Assembly: GCA_018433675.1 (NCBI GenBank)
Contig: JAHDQS010000009.1
Coordinates: 1-64,000, forward strand
Source of the DNA: Clostridia bacterium
GTDB lineage: Bacteria > Bacillota > Peptococcia > DRI-13 > SM3-B62
DNA length: 64,000 nucleotides
Direction of reading: 5' to 3'
Part shown: piece after piece, positions 15,903 to 26,856 of the stretch
Numbering within the stretch: the first letter of the stretch is position 1
How the letters are laid out: each line of letters starts with the position of its first letter
Position numbers and translations under genes: made by a program
Notes under the pieces: model-generated
What the model saw: the letters and a program-made list of their open reading frames with translations, nothing else
The model's database searches: none
Told to the model about the DNA's origin: nothing

Positions 15903-16829
15903 ATGGGGCTTTGTGCTAAAGACCTGTTGGACATGGGTCAGTTATCGCCGGAAGAAATCGAGTTGATACTCCAGACCGGGAAGGAAATGAAGACCATCAT
16001 TAAAAGGGATATTAAGAAGGTACCTACTCTGAGGGGCAAGACGATGGTGACGCTGTTTTACGAGCCCAGCACCCGTACCAGGACATCCTTTGAATTGGCC
16101 GGTAAGTACATGAGTGCCGATGTGGTGAATATCAGTACTTCGGCAAGCAGTGTTGTCAAGGGTGAGAGCATCAAGGATACCGGTATGACCTTGCAGATGA
16201 TGGGTATGGACTTGGTTGTCATCCGGCATAACATGGCGGGGGCTCCGCATTTGTTGGCAAAGAACCTGAAGGCTCGGGTTATTAACGGAGGGGATGGCTT
16301 TCATGAGCATCCCACCCAGGCGCTTTTAGATATGATGACTATTAAAGATAAATTAGGGGGCTTTGCCGGTCTAAAGGTGGCCATAATCGGGGACATTCTT
16401 CACAGCCGCGTAGCACGTTCTAATTTGTCAGGTCTGACAAAAATGGGTGCCGAGGTCTGGATTTGCGGTCCTCCTACGTTGATACCGCCCGGCTTGGAAA
16501 AACTCGGGGCCAAAGTGACCTACAGCATGGAGGAAGCGTTGAGGGGTGCTCAGGTAGTGATGATGCTGCGGATACAACTGGAAAGACAGAAGGCGGGAAT
16601 GTTTCCGACCCTGCGGGAGTACAGCCGAATTTTCGGATTGAACAGCGGGAATTTGAAGCTTGCGGATAAGGATTGCCTTGTACTGCATCCGGGCCCGATC
16701 AATCGCGGGCTGGAGTTGTCCGGAGAAGTCGCCGACTGCTCGCAGTCTCTGATTAACGAGCAGGTTACCAATGGGGTATCCGTGCGGATGGCACTGCTAT
16801 ATCTGATGCTGGGACAGAAGGGGGAGTAA
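15903..16829 (+). CDS. pyrB: Aspartate carbamoyltransferase catalytic subunit
   Basis: Condenses carbamoyl phosphate and aspartate to carbamoyl aspartate, the committed step of pyrimidine synthesis. About 308 residues. The carbamoyl-phosphate site STRTRTSFE is near residue 49, the second phosphate contact is in the SVVKGES segment, HPTQALLD is near 132, and the aspartate-binding LHPGPINRG near 260. ATG 15903 follows GGAGGGAAG; the in-frame ATG at 15888 would precede that site. No pyrI regulatory subunit follows, as usual in Firmicutes. First gene of the eight-gene operon, 4 nt before pyrC. Confidence 0.96.
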   Translation: MGLCAKDLLDMGQLSPEEIELILQTGKEMKTIIKRDIKKVPTLRGKTMVTLFYEPSTRTRTSFELAGKYMSADVVNISTSASSVVKGESIKDTGMTLQMMGMDLVVIRHNMAGAPHLLAKNLKARVINGGDGFHEHPTQALLDMMTIKDKLGGFAGLKVAIIGDILHSRVARSNLSGLTKMGAEVWICGPPTLIPPGLEKLGAKVTYSMEEALRGAQVVMMLRIQLERQKAGMFPTLREYSRIFGLNSGNLKLADKDCLVLHPGPINRGLELSGEVADCSQSLINEQVTNGVSVRMALLYLMLGQKGE

Positions 16830-16832
16830 GAA

Positions 16833-18125
16833 ATGGAATATATTCTCAAAGGCGGAGTAGTGATAGACCCGAAATCAGAATTGGAAAAGGAACTGGATGT
16901 TCACGTTCAGGACGGAAAGATAGCGGCTTTAGGCGAAAATCTTGTTGCAAAAGGGATAGAAATTTTTGAGTTACAGGGGAAGTTGGTAGCACCGGGTTTT
17001 ATCGATATGCATGTTCACCTGCGTGAACCCGGCGGCGAGGCCCATGAAACCATTGCAACAGGCTGCCGGGCGGCGGCGGCAGGTGGTTTTGCTACGGTCG
17101 CCGCCATGCCCAATACTAATCCCTGTGTAGATAATGAAGGTGTAATCGAGCTTGTTAAGTCAAAGGCGCGGAAGGCGGGGCTGAGCCGTGTGTTGCCGAT
17201 AGGGACGATCAGCAAGGGGCAGTTGGGACAGGAAATATCCGAAATCGGAACGCTATATGAGGCTGGGGCTGTCGCCATCTCAGATGATGGGAAGCCGGTG
17301 GTCAGCAGTGAAGTGATGCGCCGGGCGCTGGAATACAGTAAGATGTATGCCGGCCCGGTTATTTCACACTGTGAGGATCCGTCATTGGTGGCAGGAGGTG
17401 TCATGCATGAGGGATACTGGTCTACTGTACTTGGTTTGAAGGGGATTCCCGGGGAGGCAGAGGAGATTATGGTCATCCGGGATATCCTGTTAGCGCGGCT
17501 AACGGGAGGAAGATTGCATTTAGCCCATATCAGTACGAAAGGCAGTGTAGAACTTCTGAGGTTTGCTCGTGCTCAGGGAATTGCGGTCACTGCGGAGGCT
17601 ACGCCCCATCATATTCTACTGACGGACGAAGAGGTTAAGGGGTACGACACCAGTACAAAAGTTAATCCGCCGTTGCGTACTGCGGAGGATGTGGCGGCTG
17701 TGAGAGAGGCGGTCATGGAAGGGTTGATACCATGTGTTGTTACGGACCATGCCCCCTGGTCTCAGGAAGAAAAGGAGCAGGAATATGCCAAAGCTCCCAA
17801 CGGTATTTCCGGGCTGGAAACGGCGGTGCCGGTTTGCTGGGATACCCTGGTGGTTAAGGGAGGCATGAGCCGGCTGGCTTTTGTCGCCCGTTTTACAACA
17901 GGGCCGGCAAGAGCATTAGGTGTGCCCTACGGTTCGTTAGAGGTCGGTGGTACGGCTGATATTACGGTAATAGATCCGAATATGAGCAAACGAGTTAGTA
18001 CAGATACCTTCTATTCCAAGGGCAAGAACAGTCCGTTAAACGGGCGTATGTTCCAAGGCTGGCCGGTCATGACGGTGGTAGATGGGAAAATAGTGATGCA
18101 GGACGGAAAGATAAGGGAGGCATAA
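16833..18125 (+). CDS. pyrC: Dihydroorotase
   Basis: Zinc amidohydrolase closing carbamoyl aspartate to dihydroorotate; 430 residues, class I type. Metal-binding DMHVHLREPG is near residue 57, HCEDP near 180, the HLAHIST and ATPHHILLT histidines follow, and TDHAPW near 305 holds the catalytic Asp. Starts 4 nt after pyrB with GGGGGAG just upstream. It is followed 5 nt later by carA. Confidence 0.96.
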   Translation: MEYILKGGVVIDPKSELEKELDVHVQDGKIAALGENLVAKGIEIFELQGKLVAPGFIDMHVHLREPGGEAHETIATGCRAAAAGGFATVAAMPNTNPCVDNEGVIELVKSKARKAGLSRVLPIGTISKGQLGQEISEIGTLYEAGAVAISDDGKPVVSSEVMRRALEYSKMYAGPVISHCEDPSLVAGGVMHEGYWSTVLGLKGIPGEAEEIMVIRDILLARLTGGRLHLAHISTKGSVELLRFARAQGIAVTAEATPHHILLTDEEVKGYDTSTKVNPPLRTAEDVAAVREAVMEGLIPCVVTDHAPWSQEEKEQEYAKAPNGISGLETAVPVCWDTLVVKGGMSRLAFVARFTTGPARALGVPYGSLEVGGTADITVIDPNMSKRVSTDTFYSKGKNSPLNGRMFQGWPVMTVVDGKIVMQDGKIREA

Positions 18126-18130
18126 AGAGA

Positions 18131-19219
18131 TTGAAAGCATATCTTTGTTTGGCAGACGGCAAAGTATTTGCAGGGGAGTCCATTGGCCTGATAGGGGAAA
18201 CAGCGGGAGAGGTGGTTTTTAATACGAGCATGACGGGATATCAGGAAATTTTGACTGACCCGTCATATGCCGGACAGATCATTACTTTGACGTATCCCCT
18301 AATCGGCAATTACGGTATTAACAAAAATGACGAGGAGGCTTCCCGGATAGCCGCCAGGGGTTTGGTTATCAAGGAGCTGTGCAATATGCCCAGTAATTTC
18401 AGGTCGGAAAAGAACCTGCATAAGTATCTGGTCACCCATGGCATAGTGGGGATCAGAGATGTGGACACCAGAACCCTTACTAAGCACTTGCGCGTATCAG
18501 GTACTATGCCGGGTCTGATCAGTGTGGACTCCGATTTGGATAGGCTTAAGGCAAAGGCCGCAGAGTTAAAAGGGATAAGCGGCTTGAATTTGGTGCAAAC
18601 GGTTACTTCCCAAGAAGCATACAGCTTGGAGGGAGGGGAATATCGGGTCGTCTTGCTGGATTTTGGGGCCAAGGGGAATATAGCTAAATCGCTGCAAGCC
18701 TTGGGGTGTCGGGTGACGATAGTTCCGGCCCAGGCAACGGCCAATGAGATATTGGGATATAAGCCGTGGGGTGTGGTCTTGTCCAACGGCCCGGGAGATC
18801 CTCAGGATGTTGATTATGCCTTGCCGGTTATTAGGGAGGTATTGCAGGCAGGGGTACCGGTGCTGGGAATCTGTCTGGGACACCAGCTTTTTGGCATGGC
18901 CCTGGGAGGCACTACCTACAAGCTGAAGTTTGGGCATCGGGGAGGAAACCATCCGGTCAAGGAGTTGAAAACCCAACGGGTCTATATAACCTCGCAGAAT
19001 CATGGGTATGCCTTGGATAAAGGCAGTTTGGCAAACAGTGAGGTCGAGGTATCTCATGTCAACCTGCACGACGGTACTGTGGAGGGCTTAGAGTGCAAGA
19101 AACAAGGTTCCTTTTCGGTGCAGTTTCACCCTGAAGCGGCTCCGGGGCCGCAGGATACATTCTATTTGTTTGAACGGTTTGTTAAAACAATCAAGGAGAG
19201 GGGTGGAATACATGCCTAA
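18131..19219 (+). CDS. carA: Carbamoyl-phosphate synthase small subunit
   Basis: Glutamine amidotransferase subunit that delivers ammonia to CarB. 362 residues: N-terminal CarA domain ([17 protein letters not shown] near residue 31-47) and a class I glutaminase domain with the nucleophile in [10 protein letters not shown] near 240-250 and FHPEAAPGP near 330. Translation appears to start at TTG 18131, because the protein aligns from its first residue ([12 protein letters not shown]) and GGGAGG lies 11 nt upstream. It overlaps carB by 8 nt. Confidence 0.95.
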   Translation: MKAYLCLADGKVFAGESIGLIGETAGEVVFNTSMTGYQEILTDPSYAGQIITLTYPLIGNYGINKNDEEASRIAARGLVIKELCNMPSNFRSEKNLHKYLVTHGIVGIRDVDTRTLTKHLRVSGTMPGLISVDSDLDRLKAKAAELKGISGLNLVQTVTSQEAYSLEGGEYRVVLLDFGAKGNIAKSLQALGCRVTIVPAQATANEILGYKPWGVVLSNGPGDPQDVDYALPVIREVLQAGVPVLGICLGHQLFGMALGGTTYKLKFGHRGGNHPVKELKTQRVYITSQNHGYALDKGSLANSEVEVSHVNLHDGTVEGLECKKQGSFSVQFHPEAAPGPQDTFYLFERFVKTIKERGGIHA

Positions 19220-22200
19220 GAGACAGGATTTAAAAAAGGTTCTTGTTATCGGTTCCGGTCCGATTGTGATCGGGCAGGCCGCCGAGTTTGATTATGCAGG
19301 AACCCAGGCCTGCCGTTCTTTACGGGAGGAAGGCATTGAGGTGGTTTTGGTTAATTCTAACCCCGCTACTATCATGACCGATGCGGACATCGCTGACCGG
19401 ACCTATCTGGAGCCTTTGACACCGGAGGCTTTGGAGGAAATAATCATTAAGGAGAAGCCTCAGGGTCTTGTGGCGACTCTGGGAGGACAGGTCGGGCTTA
19501 ACTTGGCCTTGGCTTTGGCCCAAAAAGGAGTATTGCAGCGGGAAAATGTCAAGTTGCTGGGAACCCCTTTAAGCGCCATCGAAAAGGCCGAAGACCGTGA
19601 AATTTTTAAGCGCACCATGCAGGAAATCGGCGAGCCTATCCCGGAGAGTGACGTCGTTGACAGCATAGATGGTGCGTTATCTTTTGCCGAGAGTATTGGT
19701 TATCCTGTCATTGTGCGGCCCGGGTATACCTTGGGAGGCACCGGCGGTGGGGTGGCCCACAATGAGAAGGAACTGCAGGAAATTGCCGCCAAGGGCTTGA
19801 TATATAGTGTGAACAAGCAGCTTCTGGTCGAGCGTAGTGTTGCCGGCTGGAAAGAGATAGAGTACGAGGTGATGCGGGATGCTAACGATAATTGTATTAC
19901 GGTCTGTTCCATGGAAAACATCGACCCCGTAGGTATTCATACCGGGGATAGCATCGTCGTGGCTCCGACACAAACCCTTTCCGACCGGGACTATCAAATG
20001 CTGAGGACAGGCGCTCTGAAAATCATCAGAGCCTTGGGGATAGAAGGTGGCTGTAATATTCAGTATGCCCTGGACCCTCAGAGCAGTAAATATTATGTAA
20101 TCGAGGTCAATCCCAGGGTAAGCCGTTCCAGTGCCTTGGCTTCCAAGGCTACGGGTTATCCGATCGCAAAAGTTGCCGCGAAGATTGCCTTAGGACTTAC
20201 CCTTGATGAGATTGCCAACAGTGTGACCAAAGATACATCGGCTTGTTTTGAACCGGCTCTTGATTATGTGGTCATCAAGGTGCCCCGTTGGCCTTTTGAT
20301 AAGTTTGCCCGCGCCAAGCGGACGTTAGGTTCGCAAATGAAGGCCACCGGTGAGGTGATGGCCTTGGGGAGGAACTTTTCTGCGGCGCTGCTCAAAGCAG
20401 TGCGTTCATTGGAGATGGGTTTTGCTACTTTAACGATACCTTCTTTTAGTAAGCTAAACTGGCATGAGCTTTTGGAGAAAATGGAGCTGACCGACGACGA
20501 ACGGATTTTTGCGGTGGCCGAGTGTTTGCGCCGGGGATTTTCTATGGAACAGATTTCCGGCATCACAGGTATAGATATGTTCTTTCTGGAAGGTATTAAG
20601 AACATCGTAGATACGGAAGCGTACTTAAAGCAAAAAAGACAGTGGAGTCGTGAGGACTGGCTGACTGCCAAAAAGATGGGTTTTGGAGACGTACAGTTGG
20701 CTGAAATACTGGGGCAAACTGAACCAGCAGTGCGGGAGAAGAGGAAAGAGCTGGGGATTGAGGCTTGTTACCATATGGTCGACACCTGTGCCGGGGAGTT
20801 TGACGCCTCCACCCCCTATTATTATTCCGCCTACGGGGAGGAAACGGAATACACAGAGAATGGAAAACAGAAGGTGGCCGTTTTGGGTTCCGGGCCGATT
20901 AGAATCGGGCAGGGCATAGAATTCGATTATTGTTCGGTGCATTCGTCCTGGGCTATCAGGGAGAGCGGCAGGGAATCTATCGTTATCAATAACAACCCGG
21001 AAACGGTCAGTACTGACCCTGATACTTCCGACCGCCTGTATTTTGAGCCCCTCACCTTAGACAGTGTCCTTGATGTGCTCGAGGTGGAAAAACCCCAGGG
21101 CGTGGTGGTACAGTTCGGTGGGCAGACCGCCATTAACCTGGCTAAACCCCTGGCCGAAAGGGGTGTTACGATTCTGGGGACGGCAATTGACGATATTGAT
21201 AGGGCAGAGGATAGAGAAAGGTTTGATGAGTTCCTGGAGGGTTTGGGTATACCCAGGCCTTTGGGAAGTATGGCCTTTAATAAGGATGAAGCGAGGGGCA
21301 TTGCGGCCAAGCTCGGCTTTCCCGTACTGGTCAGGCCGTCGTATGTGTTAGGCGGCAGAGCTATGGAAATAGTGGATAACGAGCAGGATTTGGCCACGTA
21401 TCTTGAGGAGGCTGTGCGGGTCTCGCCGGAGCATCCGGTGCTGGTGGACCGATATTTCCAGGGCAAAGAGGTGGAGGTCGATGCCTTATGCGATGGGAAA
21501 GATGTGCTGATCCCCGGTATTATGGAGCATTTGGAAAGGGCCGGAGTGCATTCCGGGGACAGTACGGCAATCTATCCTTCTCAGACTATTGAACAGTCTT
21601 TACTGGACAGGATTGTCGATTATACGACGAGGATTGCTTTGGGATTGAACACCGTCGGGATTTTAAATATCCAGTATGTTATCAAGGATAATGTACTTTA
21701 TGTCATTGAGGTCAATCCCCGGGCCAGCCGTACGGTGCCGTTTTTGAGTAAGGTTACGGGCATCCCGATGGCGAAGGTTGCTACGAAAATAATGCTGGGA
21801 GAAACATTGGCAAAACAGGGCTATTCCTCCGGATTGTTCAAGCCGAAAGAACTGGTTGCCATTAAGATTCCGGTGTTTTCCTTTAATAAGCTGACGGATG
21901 TTGAACCGTCCCTCGGTCCGGAAATGAAGTCCACCGGCGAGGTGCTGGGTTTGGCTTCCGATTATGTTACGGCGCTGCGCAAGGCTTTTTTGGCTGCCGG
22001 ATACAAGATACCCGTAGAGGGGGAAGTGTTGGCGACGATTGCCAATCAGGATAAAGAGGAAGCTCTGCCACTTTTGCGGGAATTCGTAGAACTTGGATAT
22101 AAGCTGTGGGCCACGGAAGGAACGGCAAGCTTTTTACGCCAAAACGATGTGCCGGTACGGGAGGTATATAAGCTGGAGCAGGGTTCTCCCCATGTCTGCG

Positions 22201-22418
22201 ATCTAATCAGGAGCGGGAGGATCGACTTTGTCGTCAATACCCTGACCAGGAGCAAGCGGCCCCTGCGCGATGGTTTTCAGATCAGACGGGCTGCTGTGGA
22301 ATTCAACATACCCTGCATGACCTCCCTGGACACCTGCAGAGGACTCTTAAAGGCCATTGCTATCAAGCGGGAAGCAGGCGTGATTAGGGAGGTCAAAGCC
22401 CTGCAGGAATATCTCTAG
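19212..22418 (+). CDS. carB: Carbamoyl-phosphate synthase large subunit
   Basis: Makes carbamoyl phosphate from bicarbonate, ammonia and two ATP. About 1068 residues in the usual order: ATP-grasp half 1 ([27 protein letters not shown]), an oligomerisation domain, ATP-grasp half 2 ([15 protein letters not shown] near residue 570, [14 protein letters not shown]) and a C-terminal methylglyoxal-synthase-like allosteric domain. ATG 19212 sits inside the last codons of carA with GGAGAGGGG ahead, so the pair is translationally coupled. After it comes a 120-nt gap holding a possible internal promoter. Confidence 0.97.
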   Translation: MPKRQDLKKVLVIGSGPIVIGQAAEFDYAGTQACRSLREEGIEVVLVNSNPATIMTDADIADRTYLEPLTPEALEEIIIKEKPQGLVATLGGQVGLNLALALAQKGVLQRENVKLLGTPLSAIEKAEDREIFKRTMQEIGEPIPESDVVDSIDGALSFAESIGYPVIVRPGYTLGGTGGGVAHNEKELQEIAAKGLIYSVNKQLLVERSVAGWKEIEYEVMRDANDNCITVCSMENIDPVGIHTGDSIVVAPTQTLSDRDYQMLRTGALKIIRALGIEGGCNIQYALDPQSSKYYVIEVNPRVSRSSALASKATGYPIAKVAAKIALGLTLDEIANSVTKDTSACFEPALDYVVIKVPRWPFDKFARAKRTLGSQMKATGEVMALGRNFSAALLKAVRSLEMGFATLTIPSFSKLNWHELLEKMELTDDERIFAVAECLRRGFSMEQISGITGIDMFFLEGIKNIVDTEAYLKQKRQWSREDWLTAKKMGFGDVQLAEILGQTEPAVREKRKELGIEACYHMVDTCAGEFDASTPYYYSAYGEETEYTENGKQKVAVLGSGPIRIGQGIEFDYCSVHSSWAIRESGRESIVINNNPETVSTDPDTSDRLYFEPLTLDSVLDVLEVEKPQGVVVQFGGQTAINLAKPLAERGVTILGTAIDDIDRAEDRERFDEFLEGLGIPRPLGSMAFNKDEARGIAAKLGFPVLVRPSYVLGGRAMEIVDNEQDLATYLEEAVRVSPEHPVLVDRYFQGKEVEVDALCDGKDVLIPGIMEHLERAGVHSGDSTAIYPSQTIEQSLLDRIVDYTTRIALGLNTVGILNIQYVIKDNVLYVIEVNPRASRTVPFLSKVTGIPMAKVATKIMLGETLAKQGYSSGLFKPKELVAIKIPVFSFNKLTDVEPSLGPEMKSTGEVLGLASDYVTALRKAFLAAGYKIPVEGEVLATIANQDKEEALPLLREFVELGYKLWATEGTASFLRQNDVPVREVYKLEQGSPHVCDLIRSGRIDFVVNTLTRSKRPLRDGFQIRRAAVEFNIPCMTSLDTCRGLLKAIAIKREAGVIREVKALQEYL

Positions 22419-22461
22419 TATCTCCTTGGGACAACATCAGGCACATATCTTGCGCATTTGG

Positions 22462-22491
22462 TTACCTAAAAGTGCCGAATACTGGTATAAT
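22462..22491 (+). promoter_or_regulatory. Possible internal promoter before pyrK
   Basis: TTACCT at 22462-22467, 18-nt spacer, then an extended -10 TGGTATAAT with TATAAT at 22486-22491. It lies in the only long gap of the pyr operon (22419-22538). Confidence 0.5.
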
Positions 22492-22538
22492 GCTGATATA
22501 ATCAATTGGACAATTTGCGATACCGGGGGTAATTGCTT

Positions 22539-23336
22539 ATGAAATACCATGTACCTCAAGCCTTGGTGGCAGGACATGAACAAACGGGCGGGGGATTGTT
22601 TTTTCTCGTTCTCCACGCACCAGAGATAGCACAAGCGGCAGTGCCGGGTCAGTTTTTGCACATTCGGTGTGGGAAAGGAGACGACCCTTTGCTGCGCAGA
22701 CCGATTAGCATTTGTAGGGTAGATAAGGGAAAAGGCAATGTCATGCTTTGGTATCAGGTGGTCGGGAAAGGTACAAGTCTTATGAGCCAAGTCAGGCAGG
22801 GGGACTGTCTGGATATCGTTGGCCCTCTGGGCAGAGGCTTTGAACCTGTTGCGGCGGGAAAAACCGTCTTTCTGGTGGGTGGCGGAGTGGGCAGTGCCCC
22901 GCTGGTTTTTCTGGGGAATGAATTAGCGCCGGAGAAGGAGGTTGTTGCCCTTTTTGGTGGGGCGAGTGAGGGAATGTTATTACATCCTTGCTTGACGAGG
23001 CTGGAGAATTGTGAATACGCAACAGATGACGGTAGTTTCGGATATTCGGGGACAGTGATCGGCTTGTTAGAGGAGCAGATGAAAAGCAAGACGCCGGATA
23101 TGATTTATGCTTGCGGGCCCCAGGGGATGCTGCGGGAGGTCGTGAGGATCGCTGAAGAAAAGAGCATTCCACTGCAGGTCTCTCTTGAGGCCAGAATGGC
23201 TTGCGGGGTTGGGGCTTGTTTGGGGTGCAGTTTTCTCCGGAGTAAAAAAAGCGGCGGAGGATGGGCGAGAGTCTGTCAGGATGGGCCGGTCTTTTGGGAT
23301 TGGGAGGTGGCATGGGATGACGGCGAACAACAGTGA
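22539..23336 (+). CDS. pyrK: Dihydroorotate dehydrogenase electron-transfer subunit
   Basis: FAD and [2Fe-2S] subunit that passes electrons from the PyrD FMN to NAD in class 1B dihydroorotate dehydrogenase. About 265 residues: FAD-binding LLRRPISI near residue 53, NAD-binding [12 protein letters not shown] near 112, and a C-terminal iron-sulfur cluster with cysteines in [13 protein letters not shown] plus one about 14 residues later (RVCQDG). ATG 22539 has GGGGGT 9 nt upstream. Ends 20 nt inside pyrD. Confidence 0.94.
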   Translation: MKYHVPQALVAGHEQTGGGLFFLVLHAPEIAQAAVPGQFLHIRCGKGDDPLLRRPISICRVDKGKGNVMLWYQVVGKGTSLMSQVRQGDCLDIVGPLGRGFEPVAAGKTVFLVGGGVGSAPLVFLGNELAPEKEVVALFGGASEGMLLHPCLTRLENCEYATDDGSFGYSGTVIGLLEEQMKSKTPDMIYACGPQGMLREVVRIAEEKSIPLQVSLEARMACGVGACLGCSFLRSKKSGGGWARVCQDGPVFWDWEVAWDDGEQQ

Positions 23337-24267
23337 GATGGTACCTTTGCTAGGGGTTGAGATAGCCGGAATAAGGATGAAAAATCCGGTCATGACGGCG
23401 TCAGGCACCTTTGGCTTTGGGGAGGCCTACACCGATTTTTTTGAGTTGTCGGAGCTGGGGGCGGTTGTGATTAAAGGGGTTACCCCTGAGCCAAGAAAAG
23501 GTAATCCGCCGCCGCGTCTGGCGGAGACTTCTGCCGGGATGCTTAATTCCATCGGTTTGGAGAATCCCGGAGTGGAAAAGGTACTGGAGGAGTATCTGCC
23601 AAGCCTTGAACAGGCCGGGACTCCCGTGATTGTCAATATCGCGGGCAGTACGGTCGAGGATTATTGTCTGGTGGCGGAGCGGCTAAGTGCAAGTGAAGTA
23701 GTCAAGGGTTTGGAGGTCAATATTTCCTGTCCTAATGTCAAGGCGGGCGGCATAGCCTTTGGCAGCAAGCCCGAGATGGCTGCCCAGGTGATACGGGCGG
23801 TTAAAAAGCATACTTCTTTACCGCTGATTGCCAAGCTTTCGCCCAATGTGACGGATATTACGGAGATGGCCCTGGCTGTGGAAGAGGCCGGAGCCTCTGC
23901 TGTTTCTCTTATCAATACCCTTTTAGGGATGGCGATTGATGTGAGAACAAGGAAACCGAAGCTTAAGAATGTTATGGGCGGTCTTTCCGGGCCGGCCGTT
24001 CGCCCTGTGGCAGTGCGGATGGTCTGGCAGGTTTCGCAAGTGCTGAAGGTGCCGGTGATTGGAATGGGGGGGATTGCTACGGCCGAGGATGCTCTGGAAT
24101 TCATCCTGGCGGGAGCGACGGCGGTGGCTGTGGGAACGGGACAGTTTGTCAACCCTCGTTGCTGTCCGGAGATAATAGCCGGAATAAAGGCGTACTGTGA
24201 GGAAAATGAGGTATCTGCCGTTGCCGAGCTTGTGGGAGCGGCTTGGAAGGAGGAGGCACGTGGATAA
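23317..24267 (+). CDS. pyrD: Dihydroorotate dehydrogenase class 1B catalytic subunit
   Basis: FMN enzyme oxidising dihydroorotate to orotate with NAD through PyrK. About 316 residues with [13 protein letters not shown] near residue 26, the catalytic cysteine in [11 protein letters not shown] near 138 (Cys marks class 1), LSPNVTDI near 178 and the FMN phosphate site [14 protein letters not shown] near 250. ATG 23317 is preceded by GGGAGGTGG. It overlaps pyrK by 20 nt and pyrF by 8 nt. Confidence 0.95.
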   Translation: MTANNSEMVPLLGVEIAGIRMKNPVMTASGTFGFGEAYTDFFELSELGAVVIKGVTPEPRKGNPPPRLAETSAGMLNSIGLENPGVEKVLEEYLPSLEQAGTPVIVNIAGSTVEDYCLVAERLSASEVVKGLEVNISCPNVKAGGIAFGSKPEMAAQVIRAVKKHTSLPLIAKLSPNVTDITEMALAVEEAGASAVSLINTLLGMAIDVRTRKPKLKNVMGGLSGPAVRPVAVRMVWQVSQVLKVPVIGMGGIATAEDALEFILAGATAVAVGTGQFVNPRCCPEIIAGIKAYCEENEVSAVAELVGAAWKEEARG

Positions 24268-24979
24268 CGCTGCGCAAAGGTTGATAGTGGCCCTTGATTA
24301 TCCTTGTTGGGATGAGGCTGAAGCGATTGTAAAGGATTTACGGGAAGTCTCGTTTTTCAAGGTGGGGCTTGAACTCTACTTGTCCAGCGGAGGCAGGGCG
24401 GTGGAGAATTTGAGGGAGCTGGGAAAAGAGGTCTTTTTGGATTTGAAGTTCCATGATATCCCTAACACTGTTGCTCAGGCTTGTCGTCAAGCCGTGAAAC
24501 ATGGGGCTGCACTTTTCAATGTCCACGGGTCCGGAGGCAGGATGATGATGGAAGGGGCTGCTGAGGCTACAAAAGAGCAGGCGCAAGCTTTGGGGGTAAG
24601 GATGCCCTTGTTGTTGGCGGTGACTGTGCTGACAAGTATGAATGAGAAGGATTTTCAGGAAATAGGTATGCAGGGGGTACAAGAAGGTGTGGTCAGGTTG
24701 GCTAAGCTGGCCCAAGAAGCGGGATTGGATGGCGTGGTCGCTTCACCCCGGGAAATTGGGTTGATTAGGGTCGCTTGCGGAGCGGATTTTAAAATCGTTT
24801 GTCCCGGGGTACGTCCAAGCTGGGCAGCGACAGGGGATCAGAAGCGGGTCATGACACCAAAGGAGGCCGTCTTGGCCGGAGCCGATTATTTGGTGGTGGG
24901 AAGGCCAATCACCAAGGCCAAATCCCCTCGTGAGGCGGCTTTGAAAATATTAGAAGAAATGAAGGAGGCACAGCAATGA
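24260..24979 (+). CDS. pyrF: Orotidine 5'-phosphate decarboxylase
   Basis: Decarboxylates OMP to UMP. About 239 residues, TIM-barrel type I: VALDY near residue 9, the catalytic Lys/Asp array in [13 protein letters not shown] near 60, and the phosphate-binding VCPGVRP and VVGRPIT segments near the C-terminus. The start is GTG 24260 with GGAGGAGG upstream; a start at 24197 would be buried in pyrD and adds residues not seen in the family. It overlaps pyrE by 4 nt (ATGA). Confidence 0.94.
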   Translation: MDNAAQRLIVALDYPCWDEAEAIVKDLREVSFFKVGLELYLSSGGRAVENLRELGKEVFLDLKFHDIPNTVAQACRQAVKHGAALFNVHGSGGRMMMEGAAEATKEQAQALGVRMPLLLAVTVLTSMNEKDFQEIGMQGVQEGVVRLAKLAQEAGLDGVVASPREIGLIRVACGADFKIVCPGVRPSWAATGDQKRVMTPKEAVLAGADYLVVGRPITKAKSPREAALKILEEMKEAQQ

Positions 24980-25545
24980 ATAAGGATGAGATTATCGCGA
25001 TATTTAAAGAAAACGGGGCGATGTTGGAGGGGCATTTTCTTTTGACCTCGGGGCGGCACAGCAATCGTTACCTTCAGTGTGCTCTAGTTTTGCAAAACCC
25101 GGCTACTGCGGAAAAACTCTGTCGGGAGCTGATAAAAAAAATACCCGGGGAGCGTCCGGATATGGTGATCGGACCGGCCCTGGGAGGGGTAACGCTGGCA
25201 TATGAAATGGCCCGGCAGCTTTCGGTGCAGGCCTTGTTTGCGGAGAGGGAAAATGGTGTCATGACGCTGCGGCGGGGATTTGGCATACCGCCGGGGAAAA
25301 AGGTATTGGTGGTGGAGGATGTGGTAACCACCGGAGGTTCCGTGCGTGAAGTGATCAAGGTGGTGGAAGAGCTGGGCGGCAAAGTAGTTGGAGCGGCTTC
25401 CTTGGTGGATAGGAGCAACGGTAAGGTCGATTTTGGTTGTCCCTTTTACAGTTTGTTGCCGCTAGAGGTGGTTTCCTATCTTCCGGAGGAATGTCCTCTG
25501 TGCAAGGAAGGGCTTTCCTTGGTAAAACCGGGGTCACGGGTATAG
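24976..25545 (+). CDS. pyrE: Orotate phosphoribosyltransferase
   Basis: Joins orotate and PRPP to give OMP. 189 residues; the PRPP-binding motif [13 protein letters not shown] is near residue 112, TSGRHSNRY near 24, and the variant PyrE tail ends [16 protein letters not shown]. Last gene of the pyr operon, overlapping pyrF by 4 nt. The transcript probably ends in the palindrome that begins 2 nt after the stop codon. Confidence 0.95.
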   Translation: MNKDEIIAIFKENGAMLEGHFLLTSGRHSNRYLQCALVLQNPATAEKLCRELIKKIPGERPDMVIGPALGGVTLAYEMARQLSVQALFAERENGVMTLRRGFGIPPGKKVLVVEDVVTTGGSVREVIKVVEELGGKVVGAASLVDRSNGKVDFGCPFYSLLPLEVVSYLPEECPLCKEGLSLVKPGSRV

Positions 25546-25547
25546 GA

Positions 25548-25612
25548 ATGGGGTCAGGCTTGAAAAATTCCCTTATTCAAAGAATAAGGGAATTTTTCAA
25601 GCCTGACCCCAT
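25548..25612. repeat. Palindromic element, copy 1
   Basis: Arms of 31 nt (25548-25578 and 25582-25612) are perfectly complementary around the loop AAA. The outer part is GGGGTCAGGCTTGAA, shared with copies 2 and 3. It fills the space between pyrE and the convergent DUF401 gene and may end both transcripts. The end sequence is of the REP/RAYT-associated kind as I recall it; no transposase is nearby. Confidence 0.85.
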
Positions 25613-25613
25613 G

Positions 25614-26816
25614 TTAAAAGAGGCTGCTGTAGCCTAATACGGTGATGAATAGCAAAAGTTCCGGTATTAGTATCATTACATAAGTGCGAGGGAAATCGGC
25701 ATGGAAGTGTTCCGCCGACATGATGAAGCAAAGGTGCAGAGGGGAGAGGATTACTCCGATAAAGTTAGAGATAATGGCTAAGACTGCCATGCTGAGGAGT
25801 TGACTTTCTCCTGTCATGGAAAGGATGACCGGAAGGGTTAGTGATATGCCGACCAATGTATCGCCGGTCAAAAGACCGATAACCAAAGGGAAAACAATTG
25901 CTATGATGAGGGTGTTTAATCCTATTGTGTTGAAAACGTTTAACATGGTGTCGATTGTACCGCTGTTTTCTAAGACGTAGCGTAAAAACATGGCGGCAAA
26001 CACCATATAAAAGAGCTGTGGCTCAAAAGCTTGCTTCAGTAAGGAGAGGATATGTTTCGGTTTAAGCCTGTAATAGACCAGCATAGTAAAATCAACAATT
26101 ACCAGGGCCGGAATGATGCCCATATGGAAGAGGACTACCAGCACCATGGTGGCTAAAATAGGAGAAAGACCTTCGATAATGTCTTTTCTGGCTTGAGCCG
26201 ATGGTGCTTTAATATGCTGTTGGGTTGTTTTTGGTGGGAATTTACGAAAGAGGATGAGGCCGAAGAGACTGATAAATATAAATAAGGGAGACATGATCAG
26301 CATGTACGTGTTTAAGGGGATCTGCAGTATTTCAACTGCTATCAGGCAACTGGGATGGAGCGGTACGAAAAATTCCCAGAGATGACGATAATAGTAGTTG
26401 ATGGCAGCCTTCTTTTCCTTAGATATTGCTAATTCTTTAGAGGCCTCTTCAACCATTGGGGCAGAGAATTTTGCCCCGCCGGGTGCAGGCAAGAGCCCTA
26501 TAATAGCAGGTAGTATGATCATAGAAAGACGAGGGTCACCCAGGGTATTTTGCAGACCGAGGACAAGTCGGCTCTGGCTGCCGGCTTGTTGCATAATTTT
26601 GTCCATCAGGTTGATTAGATAAAGGGCGGGAAACAGCAATAACGAGGAGGGTGAGGTCAAAGTCATAAAAAGGATATCCCCGAATTGGGCTATGCCGACA
26701 TGGTGTAGGATACCAAAAAGCAAGGCTGTGACGGTCAAGACATGTCCGACGTTTATATGTTTTTTGAACATTATCACCATTGCTAAAAGTACAAACAATA
26801 TTTTAGAAACTTCCAT
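25614..26816 (-). CDS. DUF401-family membrane protein, paralogue A
   Basis: Integral membrane protein of 400 residues with about 10-12 hydrophobic segments, in the DUF401 family within the ion-transporter superfamily. Function unknown. Family signatures are LLPAPGGAKFSAPMVEEASK near residue 107-126 and ILSPLHLCFIMSAEHFHADF near 355. A second DUF401 gene lies 40 nt upstream on the same strand with the same layout and closely similar motifs, so this is a tandem duplication. The two proteins may form a heteromeric carrier or handle related solutes. Ends 2 nt from palindrome copy 1. Confidence 0.8.
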   Translation of the reverse strand: MEVSKILFVLLAMVIMFKKHINVGHVLTVTALLFGILHHVGIAQFGDILFMTLTSPSSLLLFPALYLINLMDKIMQQAGSQSRLVLGLQNTLGDPRLSMIILPAIIGLLPAPGGAKFSAPMVEEASKELAISKEKKAAINYYYRHLWEFFVPLHPSCLIAVEILQIPLNTYMLIMSPLFIFISLFGLILFRKFPPKTTQQHIKAPSAQARKDIIEGLSPILATMVLVVLFHMGIIPALVIVDFTMLVYYRLKPKHILSLLKQAFEPQLFYMVFAAMFLRYVLENSGTIDTMLNVFNTIGLNTLIIAIVFPLVIGLLTGDTLVGISLTLPVILSMTGESQLLSMAVLAIISNFIGVILSPLHLCFIMSAEHFHADFPRTYVMILIPELLLFITVLGYSSLF

Positions 26817-26856
26817 CCGGGTTCACTTCTCTTTCTCTTGTTCTCTTGGGTTTCTT

